Below are positions 24,966 through 33,475 of a DNA stretch of 64,000 bases, in pieces (position 1 is the first letter of the stretch; each line of letters opens with the position of its first letter). The position numbers and the translations under genes are program-made. A model generated the notes under the pieces. The model searched no databases. It worked only from the letters and a program-made list of their open reading frames with translations, and was not told the origin of the DNA. Origin of the DNA: Ensifer sp. USDA 6670 (lineage in GTDB: Bacteria; Pseudomonadota; Alphaproteobacteria; Rhizobiales; Rhizobiaceae); NCBI GenBank assembly GCA_000421085.1, contig ATWE01000004.1, forward strand, positions 62,001-126,000, given 5' to 3'.

Positions 24966-25622
24966 ATGGATGTCGAAGGCATCACCACGGCCAAAGCCCT
25001 GAAAGGGGAGAGGCGAATACAGGGTGATTTCCCCTACGCGCTCCTCGTCATCTGCTCCTGCATCGTGCTGTTGACGTCGATCGTCATCGCCGATCGGCTT
25101 TTTGGTATCGACTACTACGACCTCGTACGCGACCCCAACGCAATTGCCGGGCAGCCGAAATATTTCGGGCTGGTCTCCAATCTCGGCGTCATTCTCTGGT
25201 TTGCGGGAGGGATCGCTGCTCTCCAGGCCTATTGGGCCGGCGCCGGCTTCGACGCGCCGCATCTGCGACGCACGCTTCTCGCCGGCGGGCTCTTTTCCGG
25301 GCTGATGGGCATAGACGACCTCCTGATGCTTCACGAGGCGATTGCCACTGCAGGGGTCCCGGAGCCGTTAGTCCTTGTTCCCCATATGCTGTTGCTGGCG
25401 ACGCTCTGTTACCACGCCTGGTTCATCCGCCGGGATATTCAGTGGATCCTGCTTGCCGCCGCCGTCGCCTCGTTCGGCTGTTCGTTCCTGGTGGACGCGG
25501 TTTCGGAACATTTCGCCGGACTGGTTTTCGTCGAGGAGGGCTTCAAGATACTCGGCATCATGTTCCTGGCCGTCTTTCTCAGCCTGACGAGCCATGTGGC
25601 GCTGAATACGAAGCGCTGCTGA
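24966..25622 (+). CDS. Polytopic membrane protein of unknown function
   Basis: A 218-aa protein with six or seven helices. Acidic and histidine residues sit at membrane edges: GIDDLLMLHEAIA near residue 117, VDAVSEHFAG near 180 and VEEGFKILG near 192. This recalls membrane hydrolases or metal-binding membrane proteins, but I cannot assign a family. GGAGGA 5 bases before ATG 24966 sets the start. It is monocistronic and followed by a repeat element. Confidence 0.7.
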   Translation: MDVEGITTAKALKGERRIQGDFPYALLVICSCIVLLTSIVIADRLFGIDYYDLVRDPNAIAGQPKYFGLVSNLGVILWFAGGIAALQAYWAGAGFDAPHLRRTLLAGGLFSGLMGIDDLLMLHEAIATAGVPEPLVLVPHMLLLATLCYHAWFIRRDIQWILLAAAVASFGCSFLVDAVSEHFAGLVFVEEGFKILGIMFLAVFLSLTSHVALNTKRC

Positions 25623-25678
25623 AACGCAGTCCGTAGGAGGTGAGTTCGGGCCTGTTGCAGACGCTTTCGAATCTGCTA

Positions 25679-25774
25679 GATCACGATGATTTTGATCATG
25701 AACGTGATCGATGCTCATAAATTGAGAAGCGGGATGCAGGCGGAAAACCACACACACTTTTCCTCTTCCCGCTT
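25679..25774. repeat. Dispersed hairpin repeat, copy 3
   Basis: A first dyad, GATCACG (25679-25685) with CGTGATC (25703-25709), is followed by the repeat core: AAGCGGGA (25727-25734) with TCCCGCTT (25767-25774), and inner GGAAAA/TTTTCC. The core matches copy 1 at 2268-2311 base for base over most of its length. It follows a gene end and may terminate transcription. Confidence 0.72.
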
Positions 25775-25810
25775 TAGCTTCACCTTCCTCTGGGATAGGG
25801 GCTGAAGACG

Positions 25811-26176
25811 ATGCAGATGGCGAGACTGGCTTGCACTGGTCTAATCCTTGCCGCTTCGGGGGCTGAGAAGCTCCACGCCGAACCGCTTTATACGGTGGCC
25901 GACCTTGGAGCCGCGCTTGGCAGATGCTGGACTCCGCCGCAAGGCTTCAAGGATTCCTTCGTCACGCTCAGGTTCGGGTTCCGCGGCGACGGTACGTTGA
26001 TGGGCCCGCCCCGGCCGACCGCGATCGAAGTGAAGGGCGACGAAAAGCAGCGGCAGGCATTCGTGACCGCCGCCACCGAGGCGCTGCAGAATTGCGTGCC
26101 GCTGGAGTTTTCGAAATCACTCTCCGACGAGATTGCGGGCAACGTGTTCACGCTGCAGTTCAAGTCGGCGGAGTGA
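25811..26176 (+). CDS. Secreted protein with TolA-C-like domain
   Basis: A 121-aa protein with a signal peptide to about residue 23 (KLHAEP). The single domain has the pattern LGRCWTPP, VTLRFGFRGDGTL, AATEALQNCVPLEF, FTLQF. The two cysteines and alternating strands recall the TonB/TolA C-terminal fold seen in small rhizobial exported proteins. It is likely periplasmic; its partner is unknown. The start could be 25811 or 25817. Its 3' end overlaps the convergent membrane protein gene by 17 bases. Confidence 0.65.
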   Translation: MQMARLACTGLILAASGAEKLHAEPLYTVADLGAALGRCWTPPQGFKDSFVTLRFGFRGDGTLMGPPRPTAIEVKGDEKQRQAFVTAATEALQNCVPLEFSKSLSDEIAGNVFTLQFKSAE

Positions 26177-26459
26177 TCCGCGGAAGCGCCGCATCAGTTG
26201 GCGCTTCCCGTCTCTCGGAAATCAGCTTCAGCCATGGCGCCAGGTGAAAAACGGACATCAGCAAATACATGCTGCCCATTCCGTTCAGCAGCGAAGCACC
26301 CTGTATCGACGAGCAGATATCCGCATCACCGCCGTCGGCCAGAAGCGCCATGACCGCGAAAGTCGGTGCGGCGGCGAGGCTCAGCCAGTCGCCCAGGCCA
26401 CGCATGGCGGTACGCGCGCCGAGCGCCATTCGACCGTCACCCCTGGGCATATTCGTCAT
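26160..26459 (-). CDS. Small membrane protein coupled to the DUF899 gene
   Basis: A 99-aa protein (MTNMPRGDGRMALG) with two hydrophobic segments (WLSLAAAPTFAVMALLAD and MGSMYLLMSVFHLAPWL). Its ATG lies 23 bases inside the 3' end of the DUF899 reading frame, so it probably depends on that gene for translation. The frame is open upstream to 26552, but that part would be the DUF899 gene in another frame. Function unknown. If the DUF899 frameshift is real, its translation may be reduced. Confidence 0.6.
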   Translation of the reverse strand: MTNMPRGDGRMALGARTAMRGLGDWLSLAAAPTFAVMALLADGGDADICSSIQGASLLNGMGSMYLLMSVFHLAPWLKLISERREAPTDAALPRITPPT

Positions 26460-27251
26460 GACGGCGCCACCAGATGCCGTTCTCGTTGCGTCCCATGGGC
26501 GCCCGGTCGAGCCACTGATACATGCCCCATAGTCCATCCAGTCCACGCGCATAGCTGGAGTAGGTGTGGTAGACGATGCCGTCCTCGAGGGCGAAGGCGC
26601 TGACGCCTGGCCTGTCGCGTGTATAGGTGGCGACGTCGGTTCCCGTCATGGCTGCGATCTGTGCGACTGCCCCTCGCTTCCACTTGGGTCCCATTCCCGG
26701 ACCGTCCTGCCGGCGAGCGGCTCAGACGCCGGTTGCTCGGGGGCTGGCGGCTCGCGGCGGAAATTATACTCGATGCCACCCTCGCGCTGTTGCTGTTCGG
26801 TGAACCAGACGCAAAAATCGCGGTTGAAGTCGCCGTCGTTCGAAGAAGCCCAGGGGAAGGTCCATCCCAGCCGCTGCTTATAGGCCTTGAGCTTCGCAAG
26901 CGGCGCGCGCGAGACCGCGGAGAAGGCGACGTCGTGGTTTTCGAGATGAGCGACGATCCCGTTGAAACCATCGGCGATCGCAGAACAGGACGGGCAGCCG
27001 GCCGTATAATCAGGCCCGAACATGAAATGATAGACGAGGAGTTGCGAGCGACCCTTGAAGAGATCGCGCAGCGAGGCCTCGCCCTCCTCAGTCTCGAACC
27101 GGTACGCCTTGTCGATCCGTACCCAAGGCAATTCCCGGCGCCACTGCGCCAGCTCGTCGCTTCGCCGCGTCAGGTTCTTTTCGGCCTCGAGCAGGTCGAG
27201 CCGCGCTGCCAGCCATTCTTCCCGCGTTCCGATTGTATGTGCTGTCATCAT
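26437..27251 (-). pseudogene. DUF899 thioredoxin-like gene with a frameshift
   Basis: The first frame (ATG 27251 or 27248, GGAG upstream) encodes a DUF899 protein with VYHFMFGPDYTAGCPSCSAIAD and FPWASSNDGDFN. It runs out of frame near 26664-26672 and stops at 26646. The -1 frame carries the expected end: AAMTGTDVATYTRD, HTYSSYARGLDGLWGMYQWL, GRNENGIWWRRHDEY, stop at 26437. The total of 815 bases is one short of 272 codons; adding one G at the junction restores one ORF of 271 aa. It may be a real mutation or a base-calling error. DUF899 proteins have a thioredoxin-like fold of unknown role. Confidence 0.8.
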
Positions 27252-27370
27252 TCTTCTCCTTTGGCCATTTGTCGTCGTACATTGCCCCGGGGGCGGGTTG
27301 CTCGACCGACAGGAACCCAGACTAGGGCCGGAGATCGAATGGTGAGAGTGACAAGTGTGACGGGATTTCA

Positions 27371-28594
27371 ATGGACTCGCTGATCACCGCTGCGGCACGG
27401 GCGCTCGCGGCCGGCGATCTTCTCGGCGTATTGAACCGCGTTGCTTTGCGCGACGACGCGCATGCGCTCGCGCTTCGGGGCATTGCGATGGCGCAACTCG
27501 GCGATTTCGGCCGGGCGAAGACCCTTCTCAGAAGCGCCGCGCAGGCCTTCGGTCAGAAACAGGCGGTGGCGCGTGCGCGCTGCATCGTCGCCGAGGCCGA
27601 GATCGCTCTCGTCTCGCGGAATCTCGGCTGGCCCACGAAAACGCTCGAAGCGGCGAGGTCGACGCTCGAAGCGCATGGCGATCACGTCAATGCAGCGCAT
27701 GCGCGCAATCTCGAGGCCCGGCGCCTGCTTCTCATCGGCCGCCTGGACGAGGCCGAACGCGCGCTTGCGGAGCTCGACTCCGGCATGCCGCTCCCCCCGG
27801 CGACGCAGGCGGCCCGCGAACTGGTCGTCGCCGGCATCGCCATACGGCGTCTGCAGGCGGCAGCCGCGCGGATCTCGCTCGCCCGAGCCGCGCGCGCCGC
27901 GCGCGAAGCCAACATCTCGGCGCTGACGGCTGAGGTCGAAAGCGCATCGCTCGTGCTGGATGCGCCCGTCGCGCGCCTGATCGGCAGCGGCGGCGAGCGC
28001 TCTCTTCTCATCGAGGAAGTGGAAACGCTGCTCGCGTCGGGAGCGCTCGTGGTGGATGCCTGCCGCAATGTGGTGCGGGACGAAAAGCTGGTGGTCTCGC
28101 TCGCGACGCGCCCGGTGCTCTTCGCGCTTGCCCGCGCGCTCGCTGAAGCCTGGCCGGGAGACGTGCCGAGAGCCACGCTCCTCGCGCGCGCCTTCCGAGC
28201 AAGACATGCAGACGAATCGCACCGCGCTCGGTTGCGCGTTGAGATCGGACGGCTCCGCACGGAACTTCGAGCGCTGGCGCAGGTGTGGGCGACGAAACAG
28301 GGCTTTGCGCTTTCGCCGCGCCGCGCGGGTAAGGTCGTCGTTTTGACGCCGCCGGTAGAAGAGCAGCATGCGGCGGTGCTTGCCTTGTTGGCCGACGGAG
28401 AGGCGTGGTCGAGCTCGGCACTGGCGATTGCGCTCGGGGCGAGCCCGCGCACCGTGCAGCGCGCGCTCGAGCAGCTTGCGTCGGCCGGCAAGGTGCAGTC
28501 CTTCGGCCGCGGTCGGGCGCTTCGCTGGATGACCCCGCCCGTCCTGGGCTTCCCGACAGTCTTGTTACTCCCGGGTCCGCTACCGAGCGACTAG
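27371..28594 (+). CDS. TPR-type protein with C-terminal winged helix
   Basis: A 407-aa protein. Residues 1 to about 200 are alanine-rich helical repeats resembling TPRs (LALRGIAMAQLGDFGRAKTL, ARRLLLIGRLDEAERAL). The C-terminal 80 residues hold a winged HTH (ALLADGEAWSSSALAIALGASPRTVQRALEQL). It is thus a likely transcription regulator. It diverges from the DUF899 gene with 119 bases between and is followed 33 bases on by a beta-propeller gene, probably as an operon. The targets may be these neighbours. No receiver or ligand domain is seen. Confidence 0.75.
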   Translation: MDSLITAAARALAAGDLLGVLNRVALRDDAHALALRGIAMAQLGDFGRAKTLLRSAAQAFGQKQAVARARCIVAEAEIALVSRNLGWPTKTLEAARSTLEAHGDHVNAAHARNLEARRLLLIGRLDEAERALAELDSGMPLPPATQAARELVVAGIAIRRLQAAAARISLARAARAAREANISALTAEVESASLVLDAPVARLIGSGGERSLLIEEVETLLASGALVVDACRNVVRDEKLVVSLATRPVLFALARALAEAWPGDVPRATLLARAFRARHADESHRARLRVEIGRLRTELRALAQVWATKQGFALSPRRAGKVVVLTPPVEEQHAAVLALLADGEAWSSSALAIALGASPRTVQRALEQLASAGKVQSFGRGRALRWMTPPVLGFPTVLLLPGPLPSD

Positions 28595-28627
28595 GATGCG
28601 AGACATGACAGCGATGAGGATGGAAAA

Positions 28628-29272
28628 ATGAAACGATCGAAAGCCGAAATTCTCCAGGAATACGGACCTTTCCCGAATACTGAGCAGGTGGCCGGCGTCA
28701 CCTTCGATGGCCGGCATGTCTGGTTTGCCTCCGGCGACAGGCTGAACGCCCTCGATCCGGAGAGCGGCAAGACGGTGCGCTCGATCGATGTCGCCGCACA
28801 TGCGGGAACGGCCTTCGACGGTCAGCATCTGTTCCAGATTGCGGAGGATCGTATCCAGAAGATCGATCCGGCGACCGGCCGCGTGCTCGCTACCATTCCG
28901 GCGCCTGCCGAGGGCGGCGATTCAGGGCTCGCCTGGGCGGAAGGAACGCTGTGGGTGGGCCATTATCGAGGGCGGAAGATCCACCAGGTGGATCCCGACA
29001 CCGGGAAGATTCTCCGCACCATCGAATCCAACCGAGTCGTCACCGGCGTCACCTGGGTCGATGGCGAGCTCTGGCATGCCACATGGGAAGGCGACGAGAG
29101 CGACTTGAGGCGCCTTGACCCGGAAACGGGAGAGGTCCTCGAAACGGTCGAAATGCCCCCGGGTGTCGGCGTTTCCGGCCTTGAATCCGATGGCAGCGAC
29201 CGCTTTTTCTGTGGCGGAGGAAGCAGCGGGAAGGTGAGGGCCGTGCGCAGGCCAAGCCGGGTTTCCGCATAG
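28628..29272 (+). CDS. Beta-propeller (YncE/glutamine-cyclotransferase-like) protein
   Basis: A 214-aa protein with five propeller-blade repeats of the form VxFDGRHVWFASGDRLNALDPESGKTV, LAWAEGTLWVGHYRG, VTWVDGELWHATWEG. The repeats recall glutaminyl cyclotransferase and PQQ-repeat proteins. There is no signal peptide, so it is probably cytoplasmic. The catalytic site of cyclotransferases cannot be confirmed. GAGGATGGAAAA precedes the ATG. It is paired with the TPR/HTH gene. Confidence 0.75.
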   Translation: MKRSKAEILQEYGPFPNTEQVAGVTFDGRHVWFASGDRLNALDPESGKTVRSIDVAAHAGTAFDGQHLFQIAEDRIQKIDPATGRVLATIPAPAEGGDSGLAWAEGTLWVGHYRGRKIHQVDPDTGKILRTIESNRVVTGVTWVDGELWHATWEGDESDLRRLDPETGEVLETVEMPPGVGVSGLESDGSDRFFCGGGSSGKVRAVRRPSRVSA

Positions 29273-29296
29273 GGCGGTCCCGGAGATGGACGGAAA

Positions 29297-29349
29297 TGAA
29301 GGTCCCAGAGCGTTTAGAAGGGACAATCGCGTTGGCTCTGGGACCTTCA
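29297..29349. repeat. Long perfect inverted repeat
   Basis: Fifteen-base arms, TGAAGGTCCCAGAGC (29297-29311) and GCTCTGGGACCTTCA (29335-29349), flank a 23-base loop. It begins 25 bases after the propeller gene stop and has no T-tract. GGTCCTAGGACC, a related short dyad, lies near 29429. It may be a terminator, an RNA processing site or a mobile palindromic element. Confidence 0.7.
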
Positions 29350-29544
29350 GACGAGGTGGACGGCTGACGAGGATGCCGCCGTGGTCGTCTCAGAGCGATA
29401 TGCGTCACGAGGAGCAGCGTGCAACGGTCCTAGGACCTTTAACCTTCCCGTGTAGGACCAAGGTCCGATACCGCAGACACGCCGGAACAAAGCTCCCGGC
29501 AGGCGATTCTTCACGAGAAGGGATTCGTAACTGGAGTAGCTCTC

Positions 29545-29913
29545 ATGACAGTCGTCCTCGTCAAGAGCTCCGTTGCATTGGGTGTCGCGGTACTCTTGAC
29601 CGCGGCTCCTGCCCAAGCGCAAAGCACAAACGAAATCAGCGCCGCCGATACGACCGTCGTGGCCGTCGCAGGGCCCGTTGATGGTGCGGCGATCGACCCG
29701 CCACCGCCAGGCGTGACGGAATACGTCGAACTGCAGCCGTTTCCGCAACGGCCGCTTGTGCTGCAGGAGCAGATATCCGTCGGCAAACCGGTGCCTGAAA
29801 CAGTCTTTCTCAATACGGTTCCGGCCGACAGGCGCTATGGTTTTGCGGTGGTCAACGAGAAGCGCGTCATCGCGGATGTGAAGAGCCGAACCGTGGTGCA
29901 GGTGGTCAATTAG
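29545..29913 (+). CDS. Secreted DUF1236-domain protein
   Basis: A 122-aa protein with a signal peptide (cleavage after APAQA, about residue 25). The C-terminal DUF1236 pattern reads KPVPETVFLNTVPADRRYGFAVVNEKRVIADVKSRTVVQVV. The DUF is found in exported proteins of Rhizobiales, often several copies per genome; the role is unknown but probably periplasmic. About 270 bases with hairpins precede it. Confidence 0.82.
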   Translation: MTVVLVKSSVALGVAVLLTAAPAQAQSTNEISAADTTVVAVAGPVDGAAIDPPPPGVTEYVELQPFPQRPLVLQEQISVGKPVPETVFLNTVPADRRYGFAVVNEKRVIADVKSRTVVQVVN

Positions 29914-29926
29914 GCGCGGGCGAGCG

Positions 29927-30109
29927 CTACAACGCCCCGCCGGTGACCGGGTTCACTTTGGGTTTCTCACTTGTGTCCTTTGCCCCTGGAGGCTGGACCG
30001 TCGGTGGTGCGATCGACTCCTCGTCCCGGTGCTTCTTTCGGTTTGCCGGCTGACGAACATCGGCTGGTTCCGACTGTTCCGGAGTGGCATTGGTGTCCTT
30101 GGTACTCAT
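29927..30109 (-). CDS. Small disordered hydrophilic protein
   Basis: A 60-aa protein (MSTKDTNATPEQSEPADVRQ, then RKKHRDEESIAPP and KPKVNPVTGGAL) with no hydrophobic core, so likely disordered. GGAGAAG precedes ATG 30109. An exact EcfG promoter 26 bases upstream of the ATG supports the gene and the start. Such hydrophilic stress proteins resemble desiccation- or osmo-protective proteins in composition only. It converges on the DUF1236 gene. Confidence 0.7.
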   Translation of the reverse strand: MSTKDTNATPEQSEPADVRQPANRKKHRDEESIAPPTVQPPGAKDTSEKPKVNPVTGGAL

Positions 30110-30134
30110 CGTCTTCTCCTTTCGGCAGAAGGAG

Positions 30135-30159
30135 AACGGACAAGCCGCGGTGGGGTTCC
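30135..30159 (-). promoter_or_regulatory. EcfG-type promoter of the 60-aa hydrophilic protein
   Basis: On the minus strand GGAAC (30159-30155), a 16-base spacer and CGTT (30138-30135) match the EcfG consensus exactly. The leader would be about 20 bases. Confidence 0.78.
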
Positions 30160-30231
30160 TTGCGCGGGTAGCCGGACCGGAAGGATAGGCACACGAGCGG
30201 CTCACTTCTGTTTCCCAGGGAGGCGGTCGGC

Positions 30232-31434
30232 TCAGTATTCCTCAGGCGGCTTGTGATGTCGGAACTGCAGCAAGAGGAGCACGTCGTAGGTGATCTTCAG
30301 CGCGGCGCAGATTAGGAGCGGCCAAGCACGAAACGAAGCAGCGAAGAGAGCGCCTGCCAGTGCAGGGCTGACCGCTGCGGCGAGACTACGCGGCACCGAA
30401 GTGAAGCCTGCGGCCGCGGCGCGTTCCGCTTCGGTCACGACCGCCATCACGTAGGATGAACGCGTCGGAACATCCATCTGCGAGAGTGCTGCACGTATCA
30501 ACAGCAAGGCAAGCGCCAGCGGCAAGGTGGGCGCGAATGCTGCCAGCATCAGCGCAATGCTCGATGGGATGTGAGTGAACACCATCGTGTTGATTAGCCC
30601 AACCCGCTTCGATAACCATGCGGCGACAGGAAAGGAGAAGGCCGACAGCACGCCCGACCAGAAGAAAAACACACCAGCTTCCGCGAGCGACAGATTGAAT
30701 TGCTCGAACAGCCACAGGGCGAGCAACGACTGCACCACGAACCCGCCAGCGAATGCATCGAGGCTGAACAGGGCTGCGAGCTTGAACACGATAGCGCGCG
30801 AAGGGCCAAGTGTTGCTTTCGCGGGCTCGCCGCTGGTGATGCGCGGCGGTATGCGGGCATAAAGTACTGCGCTAGCCAGACCTAAAAGCGCGTAGACAAC
30901 GAACATCAGCTTGATGGCGGTCAGTTGCCCGAACCCGAAGGTCGTCATGAAATGCGGTAGAGCTGCCGCAAGCGCCCCGACGGCGCTTGCGAGCGCTCCG
31001 GCGAGGCTGTAGCGAGCGAACATGCTCGTCCGCTCGGCACTCGTCACTTCGCGGGTAAGCACCGCATGCTCCAGTGGGACGAAGACGCTCACGCTGCCTG
31101 CCGATGGATTGATTGTACCTGCAAAGGCGACCACCAGCAGCAGCGCGTAATCATTGATTATGGAAATGGCGATACCGGAGGCAACCATCAGGCCGGCGGC
31201 GGCCAGGAGCAAGCCGCGGAGATCGCGGCGCGCGCTGAGGAATCCGATCGCGATCGTCAAGAGTGCAGAGCCGGAGAGCGATGCGGTCGCGATGACGCCG
31301 ACTTGCAGCGGCGAAAATCCCAAAGCAAGCAGATAGACTGGCAACAGAATGGCGACGAACCCGTCGCCAAAATCGCGTAAAGCGCGCGCCGCAAAAAGAT
31401 ACGTGGCCGGATGAATGCTTTGCACCGCCTTCAT
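30232..31434 (-). CDS. MFS transporter
   Basis: A 400-aa major facilitator protein with twelve hydrophobic segments and the loop-2 motif in degenerate form (GFLSARRDLRGLLL). It looks like a drug/metabolite exporter. It lies 76 bases downstream of the chromate transporter gene on the same strand and may be cotranscribed with it. The C-terminus (LLLLQFRHHKPPEEY) is typical of an MFS subfamily often found next to chrA. The substrate is unknown. Confidence 0.82.
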   Translation of the reverse strand: MKAVQSIHPATYLFAARALRDFGDGFVAILLPVYLLALGFSPLQVGVIATASLSGSALLTIAIGFLSARRDLRGLLLAAAGLMVASGIAISIINDYALLLVVAFAGTINPSAGSVSVFVPLEHAVLTREVTSAERTSMFARYSLAGALASAVGALAAALPHFMTTFGFGQLTAIKLMFVVYALLGLASAVLYARIPPRITSGEPAKATLGPSRAIVFKLAALFSLDAFAGGFVVQSLLALWLFEQFNLSLAEAGVFFFWSGVLSAFSFPVAAWLSKRVGLINTMVFTHIPSSIALMLAAFAPTLPLALALLLIRAALSQMDVPTRSSYVMAVVTEAERAAAAGFTSVPRSLAAAVSPALAGALFAASFRAWPLLICAALKITYDVLLLLQFRHHKPPEEY

Positions 31435-31510
31435 TACCTTCGCTCGGAGCGCCCCTCCCTCGAGCCCTGCGCGCTTCTTAATCGAAGCGCTGCCGGATCG
31501 CGTTCAGGAG

Positions 31511-32929
31511 CTAGATCCACCCCATGTACAATCCATAGACGAGGCCGACGAGGGAGCAGCCGGCCAAGACTGTCAGTATGCCGATTTTGAACCGGAACAC
31601 GGCGACAATCGCGCCGACGGTCAGAATGAGAGAGGCAAGGTTCACAGAACTCAGAACCGGCACATCGACCGTCATGCCGAATCCGCGCGCTTCATAGAGT
31701 TCGCGAAAGAGGACGTGCAACGCGAACCAGACTGCCAGATTCAGGATGACCCCGACGACCGCCGCGGTGATCGCCGCCAGCGCGGCGGACAGAGCCCTGT
31801 TGCTGCGCATCATTTCCATGAACGGGGCGCCGAGGAAAATCCAGAGAAAGCAGGGTACGAAAGTCACCCAGGTCGTGAGCAGCGCGCCGAGTGTGCCAGC
31901 GAGCAATGGGTGAAGGAGACCGGGGTCGCGGTAGGCGCCCATGAAGCCCACGAACTGAGTGACCATGATCAGCGGGCCAGGCGTCGTCTCAGCCATGCCG
32001 AGACCGTCCAACATCTCGCCGGGTTTCAGCCAGTGATAGTGCTCGACTGCTTGTTGAGCGACATAAGAGAGAACCGCATAGGCGCCGCCAAAAGTGACCA
32101 TCGCCATCTTCGAAAAGAAGATCGAGATGTCAGTGAAGACATTTCCTGGGCCAAGCACCGCGACAAGTGCAAGCACCGGAGCGAACCACAAAAAGAGAGC
32201 GGCACCGGCAACCTTAAGCGACCAACTGATTGGGGGACGCGCATGGGCCGGAACCTCTTCGCCAAGCGCGGTCTCGATATCAGCGACATGCTTGCTGCCA
32301 ACTTTTCCGTGTCCGTTGTCCGCCCGAAAGGCAGCCCAGCCGGCTCGACCGCCGACAAAGCCGATGAGACCCGCAGTGAGGACGACCAGTGGGAAGGGAG
32401 CGCGGAACAGGAAGAGCGCGATGAATGCCCCGGCAGCAAGGGCTATCATGGCGCTGTTCCTGAGCGCTCGACGGCCGATACGAAGAACCGCTTCGAGCAC
32501 GATCGCCAGAACCGCGGCTTTCAATCCAAAGAAAAGCGCCTGAACGGCGCCGACGTTTCCGAAGATGGCGTAGATCCAGCTCAGCACCATGATGGCAACG
32601 GCGCCGGGGAGTACGAATAGGGCTCCGGCGAGCAGACCGCCCTTGGTCTTGTGCATGAGCCAGCCGATATAGATTGCAAGCTGCTGCGCTTCCGGCCCCG
32701 GCAGTAGGGTGCAATAGTTCAGCGCATGTAGAAACCGGGTCTCGCCAATCCAGCGTTTCTCCTCGACAATGATGCGGTGCATCATCGCGATCTGTCCGGC
32801 TGGGCCACCGAAGCTCAAAGCCGCAACGCGTGCCCAAACCCGGAGCGCCTCGCTAAAGGAAATACCATGGCTCAAGGTCTGACCGTGAGCCGATGCGGTG
32901 GTGTTCTGTGCAGTTTCGGTCAATTTCAC
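31511..32929 (-). CDS. chrA: Chromate efflux transporter ChrA
   Basis: A 472-aa CHR-family transporter with two homologous halves. The N-terminal motif FGGPAGQIAMMHRIIVEE and LLPGPEAQQLAIYIGW mark the first half; MVTFGGAYAVLSYVAQQAV and GPLIMVTQFVGF the second. It exports chromate from the cytoplasm by proton-driven antiport. The start is GTG at 32929, overlapping the stop of the upstream chrB-like remnant (GTGA), so translation may depend on that damaged gene. Length and motifs are intact, so chrA itself is probably functional. Confidence 0.92.
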   Translation of the reverse strand: MKLTETAQNTTASAHGQTLSHGISFSEALRVWARVAALSFGGPAGQIAMMHRIIVEEKRWIGETRFLHALNYCTLLPGPEAQQLAIYIGWLMHKTKGGLLAGALFVLPGAVAIMVLSWIYAIFGNVGAVQALFFGLKAAVLAIVLEAVLRIGRRALRNSAMIALAAGAFIALFLFRAPFPLVVLTAGLIGFVGGRAGWAAFRADNGHGKVGSKHVADIETALGEEVPAHARPPISWSLKVAGAALFLWFAPVLALVAVLGPGNVFTDISIFFSKMAMVTFGGAYAVLSYVAQQAVEHYHWLKPGEMLDGLGMAETTPGPLIMVTQFVGFMGAYRDPGLLHPLLAGTLGALLTTWVTFVPCFLWIFLGAPFMEMMRSNRALSAALAAITAAVVGVILNLAVWFALHVLFRELYEARGFGMTVDVPVLSSVNLASLILTVGAIVAVFRFKIGILTVLAGCSLVGLVYGLYMGWI

Positions 32930-33202
32930 GCTCCCTTCTTCGGCGACGGCCAGGTATGTATCTTATCAGTCGCGCCACGGCACCAACGGTAGAAGGCGTC
33001 GTACAGAAGTAAGTCTGCCTCAAGTTGTTCATTGCCATCCGCATACATGCGCAACCCACGGTGATCACGCTGGACAGAGCCGGGGATCAGCAGCGGATCG
33101 GCATCGAAGTCCTCGTCGACGCGCACGTCGATGAGGACCGGGCAGTTCGGGGTGCCTATGAGGCGCGCAACCTTTAGGGGGAATTTCGAGAAGTGACGAC
33201 AT
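32926..33202 (-). pseudogene. Decayed rhodanese-ChrB gene upstream of chrA
   Basis: An ATG at 33202 with GGAGG 7 bases upstream starts MSSLLEIPPK. Then a one-base excess in the C5/A3 runs (33171-33181) shifts into the frame VARLIGTPNCPVLIDVRVDEDF, a rhodanese N-terminus. At about 33058-33066 this jumps to the ChrB end RMYADGNEQLEADLLLYDAFYRWCRGATD. From memory of intact relatives of about 270 aa, some 190 internal residues are missing. ChrB-type proteins act as chromate-responsive regulators or resistance factors. The stop overlaps the chrA start. Confidence 0.75.
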
Positions 33203-33398
33203 GGCGCGTCCTCCGCCTGGCGGTTGATCGGACGCGATGCTTCGGCTGTCGCCTCGTGGGGTAATCGCAACCCCATGGAAAGTGTTTTCTGGCCTTTGCC
33301 AGGCGTTGTCAAGCGATGGTCAATGGTCCGGACGTTTCGGGCTCCGCGCGCGCTGATCTCTGCCATGGCCAGATGCAACGATTGATAAGCAGCACCGA

Positions 33399-33422
33399 CC
33401 GGCCGCCGGCGGCCGCCGGCGC
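33399..33422. repeat. GC-only tandem palindrome
   Basis: CCGGCCGCCGGCGGCCGCCGGC, made of two copies of a CGGCCGCCGG-like unit, lies between the chrB remnant and the esterase gene. It can form several alternative hairpins. Confidence 0.5.
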
Positions 33423-33475
33423 CTGACCGGAAGATAGTCCGGCCGGTGCCCAGGCGGGGCCGGACGCCGTGTCCG

